Part shown: positions 39,542 to 48,177 of the stretch, piece by piece
Position numbering within the stretch: position 1 is the stretch's first letter
Layout of the letters: each line of letters begins with the position of its first letter
Source: JBGSMX01 sp963790405
GTDB lineage: Bacteria; Actinomycetota; Coriobacteriia; Anaerosomatales; JAGXFU01
Direction: 5' to 3'
NCBI GenBank assembly: GCA_963790405.1
Contig: CAWBOJ010000005.1
Span: forward strand, 62,001-126,000
Length of the DNA: 64,000 nt
The notes under the pieces: model-generated
The model's input: only the letters and a program-made list of their open reading frames with translations
Told to the model about the DNA's origin: nothing
Database searches by the model: none
Translations under genes and position numbers: made by a program

Positions 39542-40021
39542 ATGTCGGGAGTGTGCATGACCACCACCCGCCGGGATCCACGACTCATAGCCTTCGCGGC
39601 CCTCGCCGTTCTCACCATTGTCGGTGGGCTCGCGTTGGGGTTTCTCGGCGTGGGCGCTCAGCTTGCCGAGGAGCGAGACGTCCGTCTCACGTTGCTCGTC
39701 ACCGAGATCCCGCCCGAGGTCGCTCAGAAGGTGCAGGTCGGCGACCCGGTGTTCACGGATCCGGGAGGGATGCGCATCGGCGAGATCGTTGAGGTCGAGG
39801 CGGGTCCCGACTTGCTCGATGTTCCCGACGCTGAAGGCAACATCTACGCGCGCGAACATCCCATTCTGTGGCGCGTGCGTGCCGTGGTCGAGGCGCCCGG
39901 GCGCATGAGCGACGAAATCGTCGCAATCGATAACGAGGTTGTCCAGGCCGGGCAGTTCTTCGCGCTCATCTCAAAGTCGTACTACCTACATGGCATGGTG
40001 ATCGATGTCGATGTCGACTGA
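39542..40021 (+). CDS. DUF4330 membrane-anchored protein
   Basis: A 159-residue protein with one N-terminal membrane helix (LIAFAALAVLTIVGGLALGFLG) and an extracytoplasmic DUF4330-type domain, recognised by RLTLLVTEIPPEVAQKVQVGDPVF and MRIGEIVEVEAGP. It overlaps the start of the polymerase-like gene. A second DUF4330-like protein lies on the other side of that gene. The function is unknown. ATG 39557 is a possible shorter start. Confidence 0.75.
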   Translation: MSGVCMTTTRRDPRLIAFAALAVLTIVGGLALGFLGVGAQLAEERDVRLTLLVTEIPPEVAQKVQVGDPVFTDPGGMRIGEIVEVEAGPDLLDVPDAEGNIYAREHPILWRVRAVVEAPGRMSDEIVAIDNEVVQAGQFFALISKSYYLHGMVIDVDVD

Positions 40022-41348
40022 CACTGCAAAGCCGCTCGCCGCGATCGAACCTTGGCCGCTGACGAGACGCCTGTTCTCGCCGTTCGCGGTGCTGTTGTAC
40101 GTGTATGTCGTGTACTTCGCAGTTGTCTACTCGCGTATCTACGAGTACGTGTACTGGGAGCTCATGAACCTGGGCACCCGCATCATCGGCTTCCATCCCG
40201 GCGGCGAGACGCTGCTGCTCTACATCTGGGGGGCGGTTGCGCTCGGGTGCGGATTCTTCGGCGGGACGCTTGTCGCGCGTGCTGTCCAGGCTCGCGTTGA
40301 GTCTGCCGAGGACACGTCGCTGTCACGAGTGCTCGGCACGATTGCACGCCGCGTGAGTGACCTGCCGATCGTGCGGACGCTCGGACTTGCCTTCGTGATC
40401 TCGGTTCTCGGCTGGGCGGTCGGACTGACCGCAAATGCCCAGCAGATCGTTGCATCGGGCACGATTAGCCTGACCGACATCGCCTCGCGTTGGGCGCAAA
40501 GCCCGGTGCTCGTATGGTTGGCAGCGTCGCAGATCTTCTTCGTGCCCGCGCTCATCGTGTTCGCCAAGACGCGATGGCAGCGGGCGTTTGTGGTCGCGGC
40601 GGTCGTGATGTCGACAGGCGCGTTGGGTCTGCTCGGCGCGCGCAATCTGCCGGCGAAGCTCGTTGTAGCGGCGTTTCTCGCGATCGTCTACGTGGTCAAA
40701 CCGAAGACGGTGGTGAGGCTGGCTATCGTGTTCCTCGTCGTGCTTGTCCTGGCGATGGGATTCATCGGAGCAGTCACCAAGTCTGGGATCTACGGACCAT
40801 CGGCCACGGCGGGACTGGCGGTGGCCTTGACCTACTCGGACAGTGTGGGCACGGCGTACAACCTCGACCGCATCGTGAAGTTGACGCCCCCCACCGGCAT
40901 CTACGGAGGCCGACTGCTTCGCGACAGCTTCTACGCGCTCATCCCCGGCGTTGACGCCGAGTACGCGAACTTCCAGATCGGCCGTTATCTGGGTGGTCGA
41001 AAAGGCTTCACCATCGGTGAAGAGGAGATCGAGCGGTCGGTGAGTCTTGCCCCCACGCTGCTTGGCGCGGCATATGCGGACTGGGGTGTTCTCGGCACGG
41101 CAGCGCAAATGCTGTTGCTCGGCATGCTGTTCGGCTATCTGCAGTACCGAGCGCGGTACGCTCTGTTGCTCGTGCCATTCCTCGCGACCATGGCCAGTTA
41201 CGTCATCAATGGCGTGAACGCCGGTGTGCACAATCCGCACGCAATCGTGGCGGTGGGCTCGGCGATCGTGGTTGTCGCCATCGATCTCGCGCTCGCTCCA
41301 CAGCTACAAGCCCTGCATGTATCTGCCGAAGAGGTGCAAGCCGCATGA
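40005..41348 (+). CDS. Polytopic membrane protein, O-antigen polymerase-like
   Basis: A 447-residue protein with ten or more membrane helices and a large extracytoplasmic loop late in the chain (about 290-345: TPPTGIYGGRLLRDSFYALIPG, SVSLAPTLLGAAYADWG). This topology is that of Wzy/oligosaccharide-repeat-unit polymerases, although I see no sequence-level signature. It is enclosed by two DUF4330 genes, with overlaps on both sides, so the three form one unit. Polymerising the repeat unit made by the upstream sugar genes is a reasonable inference. Confidence 0.65.
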   Translation: MSMSTDTAKPLAAIEPWPLTRRLFSPFAVLLYVYVVYFAVVYSRIYEYVYWELMNLGTRIIGFHPGGETLLLYIWGAVALGCGFFGGTLVARAVQARVESAEDTSLSRVLGTIARRVSDLPIVRTLGLAFVISVLGWAVGLTANAQQIVASGTISLTDIASRWAQSPVLVWLAASQIFFVPALIVFAKTRWQRAFVVAAVVMSTGALGLLGARNLPAKLVVAAFLAIVYVVKPKTVVRLAIVFLVVLVLAMGFIGAVTKSGIYGPSATAGLAVALTYSDSVGTAYNLDRIVKLTPPTGIYGGRLLRDSFYALIPGVDAEYANFQIGRYLGGRKGFTIGEEEIERSVSLAPTLLGAAYADWGVLGTAAQMLLLGMLFGYLQYRARYALLLVPFLATMASYVINGVNAGVHNPHAIVAVGSAIVVVAIDLALAPQLQALHVSAEEVQAA

Positions 41349-41812
41349 AACGCTTTCTGATCGCTGTCACGTTCGCCGCCGCAGTGTTCGCGCTCGTGTC
41401 GCTTGCGGGATGTTCCTCGGGCGAGTCGACCGGGGGAGGCACGGACACCGCTGCCACCGAGAAGGTCGAACTCGTGCTGTTCGTCCGAGAAGCACAGCCG
41501 GAGGTGGCCGACTCGTTCGAGGTCGGTCAACCACTGCGCGTGAAGGACACGGGCACGCTGCTGGGTGAGATCACCGACGTGCGTTCGGAAGGATCGCGCA
41601 CGGCGGTGCCCGATGCTCAAGGTGAACTCCACGAACAGCCATCCCCGGTGGAAGTGGATATCTGGCTGACGGTCGAGGGCGAGGCTGTTGTGAGCGATGC
41701 CGGCTTCAAGTTCGGCAACGAATTCGTGTACGTCAACAACGACGTGAAGTACCTGACCCCGTTCACGCAGTTCGGCGGCATCATCCTCGAGATGAACGTC
41801 GCGGGCGAGTAG
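41345..41812 (+). CDS. DUF4330-like lipoprotein
   Basis: A 155-residue protein with a lipoprotein signal (lipobox SLAGC at about residues 18-22) and a Gly/Thr-rich spacer. The domain is related to that of the protein two genes upstream: KVELVLFVREAQPEVADSFEVGQPL and GTLLGEITDVRSEG. Both carry a similar C-terminal pattern (EFVYVNNDVKYL here). Its start overlaps the stop of the polymerase-like gene. It is probably a lipid-anchored partner of the membrane-anchored DUF4330 protein. Confidence 0.72.
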   Translation: MKRFLIAVTFAAAVFALVSLAGCSSGESTGGGTDTAATEKVELVLFVREAQPEVADSFEVGQPLRVKDTGTLLGEITDVRSEGSRTAVPDAQGELHEQPSPVEVDIWLTVEGEAVVSDAGFKFGNEFVYVNNDVKYLTPFTQFGGIILEMNVAGE

Positions 41813-41820
41813 CCCGAACT

Positions 41821-42951
41821 GTGTCCGCCAAAGGGGACAGGCCCAACGGTGCGCCGATGCGGATCCTGCTCGTGTCCAACATGTGGCCGAGCGAGCGGTC
41901 CAGCGTCTTCGGCTCGTTCGTCGAGCGTCAGGTGCGCGGCCTACGTGACGCGGGAGCGCGCGTCACGGTCGTCGCGAATGACGATCCCCGCCCGGGTCGC
42001 CTGCGGGCGCTACGCAAGTACGCGGCGCTGTCGCGCCGTGCGCGCGCTCAGGCCCGCCGTGGGAGCTTCGACATTGTTGTGGGCCACTACCTGTATCCCA
42101 CGGCGGCCTTCGCCCGCGCGGCCGCCCGCATTGCGGGCGTCCCGTACGTGCTCGTCTCTCACGGTACCGACGCCCGCTCGGTCATGCGCGACGACCGCTT
42201 CGGCCGCGCGGGGCGCGCGGCCCTCGCCCAGGCCGCGCTCGTGGTCGCGGTCTCGAACTCCCTTCGCGACACGTTGCGCACGCAGGTAGCGGTGCCGTCT
42301 CAGGTCCCGATCGAGGTCGTCAACATGGGCTTCGACGGCGAGGCCTTCGCGCCGGACCCGGCGGCGCGCGACAGGTTGCGCATCAAGGAAGGCGACCGGG
42401 TGGTTGTGTTCGCCGGCAACCTCGTGGAGATCAAAGGCGTCGATGTACTGCTGAAAGCGTTCGAGCGGCTGCTGGATACGGGAGCTGCCGACCGTCTGGT
42501 GCTCATTGGTGGCGGACCGCTCGAGTCGACCGTGAAGGGGTGGGTAGAAGCGTTCTCGGGAGATCTGTCCCACGCCGATCCCACCAACCGCGTCACTATG
42601 ACGGGTCAGTTGCCGCAGCGCGATCTGGCGCTGTGGATGGCGGCGGCCGATGTGTTTGCGCTGCCCAGTCGAGATGAAGGCCTTGGGCTCGTGTTGCTCG
42701 AGGCGATGGCGTGCGCAACGCCGTGCGTGGCGTCAAAGGTTGGCGGCATCCCCGAACTGGTCGACGAGTCGTGCGGACGGCTCGTGCCGCCCGATGACGC
42801 CCGATCGCTGGCCGAAGCCATCGCCTGGGTGCTCGCTTCGGGTAAGGACACCTTCGGGGCCGCGTGCATCGAGCGCGCGGCGTCGCACACTTCGTCGGCC
42901 AAGGCCGTGGAGTTTCTCGGCCATCTTGAGAAGGTTGTGGAGCGCACATGA
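41821..42951 (+). CDS. Glycosyltransferase family 4 protein
   Basis: GT-B retaining glycosyltransferase of 376 residues. The N-terminal part is MRILLVSNMWPSERSSVFGSF. The nucleotide-sugar site lies in DEGLGLVLLEAMACATPCVAS (E-x7-E type), near residue 285. The start may be GTG 41821 or ATG 41857, which gives the more usual N-terminus; neither has a strong ribosome-binding site. It sits at the end of the polysaccharide block and overlaps the phosphorylase gene (ATGA). The region is noticeably GC-richer than its neighbours. Confidence 0.87.
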   Translation: MSAKGDRPNGAPMRILLVSNMWPSERSSVFGSFVERQVRGLRDAGARVTVVANDDPRPGRLRALRKYAALSRRARAQARRGSFDIVVGHYLYPTAAFARAAARIAGVPYVLVSHGTDARSVMRDDRFGRAGRAALAQAALVVAVSNSLRDTLRTQVAVPSQVPIEVVNMGFDGEAFAPDPAARDRLRIKEGDRVVVFAGNLVEIKGVDVLLKAFERLLDTGAADRLVLIGGGPLESTVKGWVEAFSGDLSHADPTNRVTMTGQLPQRDLALWMAAADVFALPSRDEGLGLVLLEAMACATPCVASKVGGIPELVDESCGRLVPPDDARSLAEAIAWVLASGKDTFGAACIERAASHTSSAKAVEFLGHLEKVVERT

Positions 42952-43781
42952 ATCCGAAGGCTGAGGCGATGAATCGCTATGCGATCGCACAGGTTGCCGC
43001 AGACGCACTGCGTAAGGCATCCGAAGGGGTGGCGCCGCGTGCGCTTGTGATGCTCGGGAGCGGGCTTGATGGAGTGACCGCGGACATGGATGTCTCCGCA
43101 ACGGTGCCCTTCACCGACATCCCCGGCTTTCCCGCGCCGACCGTCGAGGGCCACGCTGGCAAGTTCGTGTTCGGTCATGCGGGCACCACCCCGGTGCTTG
43201 CGATGCAGGGACGTCTTCACCTCTATGAAGGGCACCCGGTCGAGAAGCTTGCGCTGCCCGTGAGAGCGGCTCGGATGCTCGGTTGTGAGACGTTCGTTGT
43301 GACCAACGCCGCTGGAAGCGTGAACCTTGACTACGCCCGCGGCGACATCGTGTTGTTGTCAGACCAGATCAATATGATGCTCGTGAATCCGCTGATCGGG
43401 CCAAACGTCGACGAGCTGGGTCCGCGCTTCCCGGGGATGGTCGACGCCTACGATCCCGAGTTGCGCGACCTCGCGCGTGAAGTGGCCGCCGAGCAGGGTG
43501 TCGCGCTGCGCGAGGGCGTGTACGTTGGCCTGTCCGGTCCGACATTCGAGACACCTGCCGAGGTACGAATGTTGCGCACCGTGGGAGCTGACGTTGTGGG
43601 CATGTCGACGGTGCCTGAGGTCATCGCGGCCGTACATTGCGGCATGCGGGTGCTCGGTTTCTCGCTCGTGACGAACGTGGCCGCCGGGTCGGAACATGGA
43701 CATGAAGAAGTGCTCGCAACATCGGCGCACAGTGCACCGATTCTCGCGAAGCTCGTGGCTGGTATACTTACACGTCTGTGA
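42948..43781 (+). CDS. punA: Purine nucleoside phosphorylase
   Basis: Phosphorolysis of purine nucleosides. It has 277 residues of the trimeric PNP family. The signature HGRLHLYEG-like MQGRLHLYEGHPV is present, as are GPTFETPAEVRMLRTVGADVVGMSTVPE and FSLVTNVAAG. The Asn in VTNVAAG is the residue that favours 6-oxopurines (inosine, guanosine) over adenosine analogues. The following ahcY and MtnA-like genes suggest a salvage block for the products of SAM-dependent methylation. Confidence 0.92.
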   Translation: MNPKAEAMNRYAIAQVAADALRKASEGVAPRALVMLGSGLDGVTADMDVSATVPFTDIPGFPAPTVEGHAGKFVFGHAGTTPVLAMQGRLHLYEGHPVEKLALPVRAARMLGCETFVVTNAAGSVNLDYARGDIVLLSDQINMMLVNPLIGPNVDELGPRFPGMVDAYDPELRDLAREVAAEQGVALREGVYVGLSGPTFETPAEVRMLRTVGADVVGMSTVPEVIAAVHCGMRVLGFSLVTNVAAGSEHGHEEVLATSAHSAPILAKLVAGILTRL

Positions 43782-43811
43782 CAGATAATTGGGCGCACCA
43801 TCGTGCGCCTG
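43760..43811 (+). promoter_or_regulatory. ahcY promoter element and leader hairpin
   Basis: An extended -10 TGGTATACT ends at 43768, with TATACT at 43763-43768. A hairpin, GGCGCAC at 43794-43800 paired with GTGCGCC at 43805-43811, lies in the short leader. I looked for the SAH riboswitch consensus usual before ahcY and did not find it. Confidence 0.5.
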
Positions 43812-43833
43812 TTCGTTTGAAGGGAGCACTTCA

Positions 43834-45093
43834 ATGGAGCATCACGTCAAGGATTCCAACCTTGCGCAGGCTGGCAAGGCACGTATTGAGTGGGCCGACC
43901 AGGACATGCCCGTGCTGGCGAGCATTCGCGAGCGTTTCGAGGCCGAGAAGCCACTCGAAGGTGTGCGCGTGAGCGCGTGCCTGCATGTCACCACAGAGAC
44001 TGCGAACCTCATGCGCACGCTCAAGGCCGGCGGTGCCGACATCGTGCTGTGTGCGAGCAACCCGCTTTCCACCCAAGATGACGTCGCCGCTGCGCTCGTG
44101 AGCGAGTACGGCATCCGCACGTACGCCATCAAGGGCGAGGACACCGACACCTACTACTCGCACATCGATGCCGCGATCGATCACAAGCCCCAGATCACGA
44201 TGGACGACGGTGCCGACGTGGTCGGCCGTATTCACGGTCAGCGTCCTGAGGCTCTCGCCGACATCATCGGCGGGACCGAAGAGACGACTACCGGCGTTAT
44301 TCGCCTCAAGGCCATGGCCGCCGACGGCGAGCTGAAGTACCCGATCGTCTCGGTCAACGATGCCGACACCAAGCACCTATTCGACAACCGCTACGGTACG
44401 GGCCAGTCCACGCTCGACGGTATCATCCGCGCGACCAATCGCCTGCTGGCGGGTCGTACGCTTGTCGTGACTGGCTACGGCTGGTGCGGTCGCGGAATCG
44501 CTATGCGTGCCCAGGGAATGGGCGCCAACGTGATCGTGTGCGAGGTCGATCCGTTGCGCGCGCTTGAGGCCGTCATGGATGGCTATCGCGTGATGCCGGC
44601 GGTCGAAGCCGCAGCCAGTGCTGATATTTGGGTCACGGTGACCGGCGATCTCCACGTCATCGATTCGGCGATGTTCGATGCCATGAAAGACGGCGCGATC
44701 ATCTGCAACTCGGGACACTTCAACGTTGAGATCAACATCGCGCATCTGCGCGAGAAGGCGGCGAGTAGTCGTGAGGTTCGCCCGCTTGTCGAGGAGTTCA
44801 CGCTCACCGACGGCCGCAAGATATACTTGCTCGCCGATGGTCGCCTCGTGAACCTCTCGTGTGCAGAAGGTCACCCGGCTTCCGTCATGGACATGAGTTT
44901 CGCCAACCAGGCGCTGTCCGCCGAGTACTTGGTCAAGAACGCCGCGAATCTCGGGGCTGGTGTTCACCCCGTGCCTCGCGAGATCGATGAAGGCATTTCG
45001 GCTCTCAAGCTCCAGACGATGGGCGTGTCGATCGACGTGCTCACTCCTGAGCAAGAGGCCTATCTGAGTGAGTGGCGCGAGGGTACGGTCTAG
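43834..45093 (+). CDS. ahcY: Adenosylhomocysteinase
   Basis: NAD-dependent hydrolysis of S-adenosylhomocysteine to adenosine and homocysteine. It has 419 residues. Conserved segments include ACLHVTTETANLMRTLKAGGA, CASNPLSTQDDVAAAL, DDGADVV, FDNRYGTGQSTLDGI and the NAD-binding VVTGYGWCGRGIAMRAQGMG. ATG 43834 is preceded by AAGGGAG. The ~40-residue insert of eukaryotic and many bacterial forms is absent, as in the archaeal/thermophile-type enzymes. Confidence 0.95.
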   Translation: MEHHVKDSNLAQAGKARIEWADQDMPVLASIRERFEAEKPLEGVRVSACLHVTTETANLMRTLKAGGADIVLCASNPLSTQDDVAAALVSEYGIRTYAIKGEDTDTYYSHIDAAIDHKPQITMDDGADVVGRIHGQRPEALADIIGGTEETTTGVIRLKAMAADGELKYPIVSVNDADTKHLFDNRYGTGQSTLDGIIRATNRLLAGRTLVVTGYGWCGRGIAMRAQGMGANVIVCEVDPLRALEAVMDGYRVMPAVEAAASADIWVTVTGDLHVIDSAMFDAMKDGAIICNSGHFNVEINIAHLREKAASSREVRPLVEEFTLTDGRKIYLLADGRLVNLSCAEGHPASVMDMSFANQALSAEYLVKNAANLGAGVHPVPREIDEGISALKLQTMGVSIDVLTPEQEAYLSEWREGTV

Positions 45094-45169
45094 CGCCACC
45101 CGACTGACTGACGGCTGTCCGGCCTACAGTCGCCGGCACGCAATAACGAAACAGGAGGTTTGATCGCCG

Positions 45170-46483
45170 ATGAGTGACGACCACACCGAATCCACGCCTG
45201 TCGACGCGCCTCGCACGGGACCTGATCCTGCCAAGGAAGGCTGGCCAGGACCGGACCTCGAGGGGCGTATCCCGCGCACCATCTGGTGGGAAGACAACAC
45301 GATTCGCATGATCGACCAGTCTCGTCTGCCGCTCGTTGGCGACGTCTTGGAGTGCGACACATACATGGGGCTCATCTGGGCCATCAAGGGTATGGCCGTG
45401 CGGGGAGCGCCCGCGCTTGGTGTCGCCGGGGCTCTCGGCGTCGCCGTGTGGGCGGCGAATGAGTCCGAGCACTACGAGGCCCCCGAGATGTTCTTCGCGG
45501 GTTTGGAGGACGTGGCTCAGGAGATCAAGGAGGCCCGTCCGACCGCAGTGAACCTGGCGTGGGGAGTCGAGCGCATACGGCGTTTGGCATACCAGAACGA
45601 TCAGGCCGAGGTCTCTGCGATTCGCGCGGTCATCATCGAGCAGGCGCAGGCCATGATCGCCGAAGACGAGAAGCGCAACCGCTATCTGGGCAAGTTCGGA
45701 GCCGAGCTTCTTGAGCCGGGTGCGAAGATCCTCACGCATTGTAACGCCGGGTCGCTTGCAACGGCGTACTACGGTACTGCGCTGGGCGTCATCTACGCTG
45801 CGCATGCGCAGGGCAAGATCGAGCACGTCTGGGTCGATGAGACCCGTCCGGTCATGCAAGGTGCGCGGATGACGGCCTGGGAGCTCATGATGGCTGGCGT
45901 CCCGTGCGCGCTGATCACGGACAGCATGGCGGGCTGGATCATGAGCCGTGGCGGCGTGGATGCCGTGATCGTGGGTGCCGATTGCATCGCAGCCAACGGT
46001 GACGTAGCCAACAAGATCGGCACGTACAGCCTGGCCGTCCTCGCACACGAGCACGGAATCCCGTTCTACGTGGCAGCACCGAGTTCGACGATCAACCTGC
46101 TGCTGAGCGACGGTGAGCAGATTCCGATCGAGACGCGTCCGGACGAGGAGATCACGGGTACGACCTGGTCTGCGGCGTTCGAGTCGCCCTCGTCGGAGGC
46201 GAGTCGAGCATTCGACGCGCTCACGAAGGATGGCCCCTACGAATTCGACATGAAACGCGGCCACAAGCTCATGGTTACGCGCAAAGGCGGAGGTTTCCAG
46301 TTCGACGGTTGGGCACGTGTCGCGCCAATCGGGGTACCGGTCGTGAATCCCGCATTCGACATCACACCCGCGAAGTACATCACTGCTGTCATCACCGAGC
46401 GCGGGGTTGCCGAACCCAACGAAACTGCGCTCGCGATGGTCTCGATGGGTTCGGGGTCCATGCACGAGCTCGCGATCGACTAG
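45170..46483 (+). CDS. mtnA: Methylthioribose-1-phosphate isomerase-like (MtnA / eIF2B-alpha family), extended
   Basis: Belongs to the aldose-ketose isomerase family of the methionine salvage pathway. Diagnostic segments are KGMAVRGAPALGVAGALG, LTHCNAGSLATAYYGTALG (active-site Cys), VDETRPVMQGARMTAWEL and the aspartate in VGADCIAANGDVANKIGTYS. At 437 residues it is about 80 longer than usual: a hydrophilic N-terminal tail of ~35 residues and an insert of ~45 residues before NPAFDITPAKYITAVITERG. The substrate could be another sugar phosphate such as 5-deoxyribose-1-phosphate. The neighbours (ahcY, PNP) support a SAM-salvage role. Confidence 0.82.
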   Translation: MSDDHTESTPVDAPRTGPDPAKEGWPGPDLEGRIPRTIWWEDNTIRMIDQSRLPLVGDVLECDTYMGLIWAIKGMAVRGAPALGVAGALGVAVWAANESEHYEAPEMFFAGLEDVAQEIKEARPTAVNLAWGVERIRRLAYQNDQAEVSAIRAVIIEQAQAMIAEDEKRNRYLGKFGAELLEPGAKILTHCNAGSLATAYYGTALGVIYAAHAQGKIEHVWVDETRPVMQGARMTAWELMMAGVPCALITDSMAGWIMSRGGVDAVIVGADCIAANGDVANKIGTYSLAVLAHEHGIPFYVAAPSSTINLLLSDGEQIPIETRPDEEITGTTWSAAFESPSSEASRAFDALTKDGPYEFDMKRGHKLMVTRKGGGFQFDGWARVAPIGVPVVNPAFDITPAKYITAVITERGVAEPNETALAMVSMGSGSMHELAID

Positions 46484-46486
46484 CGC

Positions 46487-47407
46487 ATGGACGTAGTGGC
46501 GCTTGCCGAGACCATTTTCGGCTTCGTCGCCATCGTCGGTGTGGGATGGGCACTCAAGCGCATCGGTCTGCTGCGTGCAGAAGATGCGCGGCCCATCAAC
46601 AACATCATCATCTACGCGGGGCTGCCGGCACTCATCTTCCGGGCGGTCTACCCGGCTCAGCTCGAGCGCTCGCTCGGCGTGGTCGCTCTAGTCGCATGGG
46701 GCGTGTTTGCCGCGAGCGCACTGCTTGCGTGGGGTGCATGCCGGCTGCTACGCCTGCCCCGCACGGTCGCCGGGGGTTTCATCCTTGCCGCAGCCCTCGG
46801 CAACACCGGCTACATTGGCTATCCGGTGTCGCTGGCTGTGCTCGGCGACGAGGGACTCGTGCGAGCCATCTTCTACGACGTATTCGGCACGGTGGCAGCT
46901 CTGCTGTTCGTCGGGCTATTCATTGCCCAGCACATGGGCACTCATGACGGGCCCAAGGTCAATCCGTTGCGCGAGGCGTTACTCTTCCCTGCAGTGATTG
47001 CGCTGTTTGTTGCGCTTGCACTGCGGCAGATCCCGGTAGGGATTCCGATTGTGGTAAGCGGTGGTTTGGAGGCGCTCGCTAGTCTCGTCGTGCCGTTGAT
47101 TATGATCTCGGTAGGCGTGTCGCTGCGGCCGGGCTGCATTCGTGAGCACGCGGTTCCGCTCGCGATTCTGGTGGGTCTGCGTCTGCTAGTCGCACCCGTG
47201 GTCGCTCTACTGCTGGGCCGCGCGTTCGTGTCCGATCCGGACATCGTGCGTCTCATCGTGCTGGAAGCCGGCATGCCATCTATGATGCTGTCGCTCGTGA
47301 TCGGTGCGCGCTTCAAGCTGGATACGGACTTCATCGCATCGGCGATCCTCGTCACGACGGTGGCGTCGGTCGCGGCGATCCCGCTCATGCAGGTGATCGC
47401 TGGCTGA
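46487..47407 (+). CDS. AEC (auxin efflux carrier) family transporter
   Basis: A 306-residue membrane protein with ten helices in two five-helix halves. The N-terminal pattern VGWALKRIGLLRAEDARPINNIIIYAGLPALIFRAVY and the segment LGNTGYIGYPVSLAVLG are typical of AEC carriers, some of which export malate or malonate. The substrate cannot be told. It follows the isomerase gene by three bases. Confidence 0.87.
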   Translation: MDVVALAETIFGFVAIVGVGWALKRIGLLRAEDARPINNIIIYAGLPALIFRAVYPAQLERSLGVVALVAWGVFAASALLAWGACRLLRLPRTVAGGFILAAALGNTGYIGYPVSLAVLGDEGLVRAIFYDVFGTVAALLFVGLFIAQHMGTHDGPKVNPLREALLFPAVIALFVALALRQIPVGIPIVVSGGLEALASLVVPLIMISVGVSLRPGCIREHAVPLAILVGLRLLVAPVVALLLGRAFVSDPDIVRLIVLEAGMPSMMLSLVIGARFKLDTDFIASAILVTTVASVAAIPLMQVIAG

Positions 47408-47429
47408 TCGCGCCTGTGGAGGTGCGCGG

Positions 47430-48119
47430 TTGGGGTTGATCGCCGGGTTAGCCGAGGGTTTGCTCGAGGCGGTCTTTCCGACCCGCTGCGCCGGGTGCGA
47501 TCTTCCGGGCGGGTTGTTGTGCAGCACGTGCCGCGACTCTCTGGTGCGGGTGGCCGAGCAATGGGCGTGCCCGCGCTGTGGTGCCCCCTACGGGCACATC
47601 GTGTGCACCGAATGCTGGGAGGCGGAGTTCGCGTTTAGCGCAGCGGTGGCGGTCGGTACGCTTGAGCGCCCCTTGTCGCGAATGGTGACGCTGTACAAAG
47701 ACGGCGGCGAGCGGCGGCTGTCGGCGCCGCTGGCGGCGCTGCTCGCAGCGCGCGTCGAGCCCTGGCGCGGGTGGCCGCACGCGGTCGTCGCGGTTCCCGC
47801 GACGACACGCGCCGTGCGCGATCGCGGTTTCGACCACATGGCGCTGGTGGTTCGCGATTTGGCTGCAGCGCTCGATCTGCCTGCACTTGACGCGCTCGGC
47901 GCGTGCGGGGCACGCGATATGCGAGCCCTTTCGCGCGAGGAGCGTCGCTGCGAAGTGCACGGTGCGTTCGAGTTGCGGCCGCAGGTTCGCGTGCCTCCGC
48001 GCGTGCTGCTCGTGGACGACGTGCTCACGACGGGCTCGACGCTCGACGCCGCCGCTCGCGTGCTGCTGGATGCGGGCGCGGGAGAGGTGCGTGCCGCAGT
48101 GCTGGCGCGTGCGTGGTGA
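47430..48119 (+). CDS. comF: ComF family phosphoribosyltransferase-like protein
   Basis: A 229-residue protein with an N-terminal double zinc ribbon (CAGCDLPGGLLCSTC and CPRCGAPYGHIVCTEC) and a C-terminal PRPP-binding fold (VLLVDDVLTTGSTLDAAARVL). TTG 47430 is the start because GGAGG sits seven bases upstream and no ATG or GTG fits. ComF proteins take part in DNA uptake in competent bacteria. In many Gram-positive genomes comF lies just upstream of hpf and secA, which also occur downstream here. Confidence 0.92.
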   Translation: MGLIAGLAEGLLEAVFPTRCAGCDLPGGLLCSTCRDSLVRVAEQWACPRCGAPYGHIVCTECWEAEFAFSAAVAVGTLERPLSRMVTLYKDGGERRLSAPLAALLAARVEPWRGWPHAVVAVPATTRAVRDRGFDHMALVVRDLAAALDLPALDALGACGARDMRALSREERRCEVHGAFELRPQVRVPPRVLLVDDVLTTGSTLDAAARVLLDAGAGEVRAAVLARAW

Positions 48120-48156
48120 GTGACGCTGGCGAGAGGGCTCCTCGGCACCGAATGCG

Positions 48157-48165
48157 TGGTAGAAT
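48157..48165 (+). promoter_or_regulatory. Extended -10 of the noncoding RNA region
   Basis: TGGTAGAAT, with TAGAAT at 48160-48165, lies about 12 bases before the closing stem of the structured region. No good -35 box is visible. The same word precedes thyX, prfA and secA in this window. Confidence 0.45.
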
Positions 48166-48177
48166 CCTTGTGCTTTC

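Noticed and set aside
43769..43833. SAH riboswitch before ahcY
   Set aside because: The leader is only about 60 bases with one simple hairpin, and the conserved SAH-riboswitch sequence blocks are not present.
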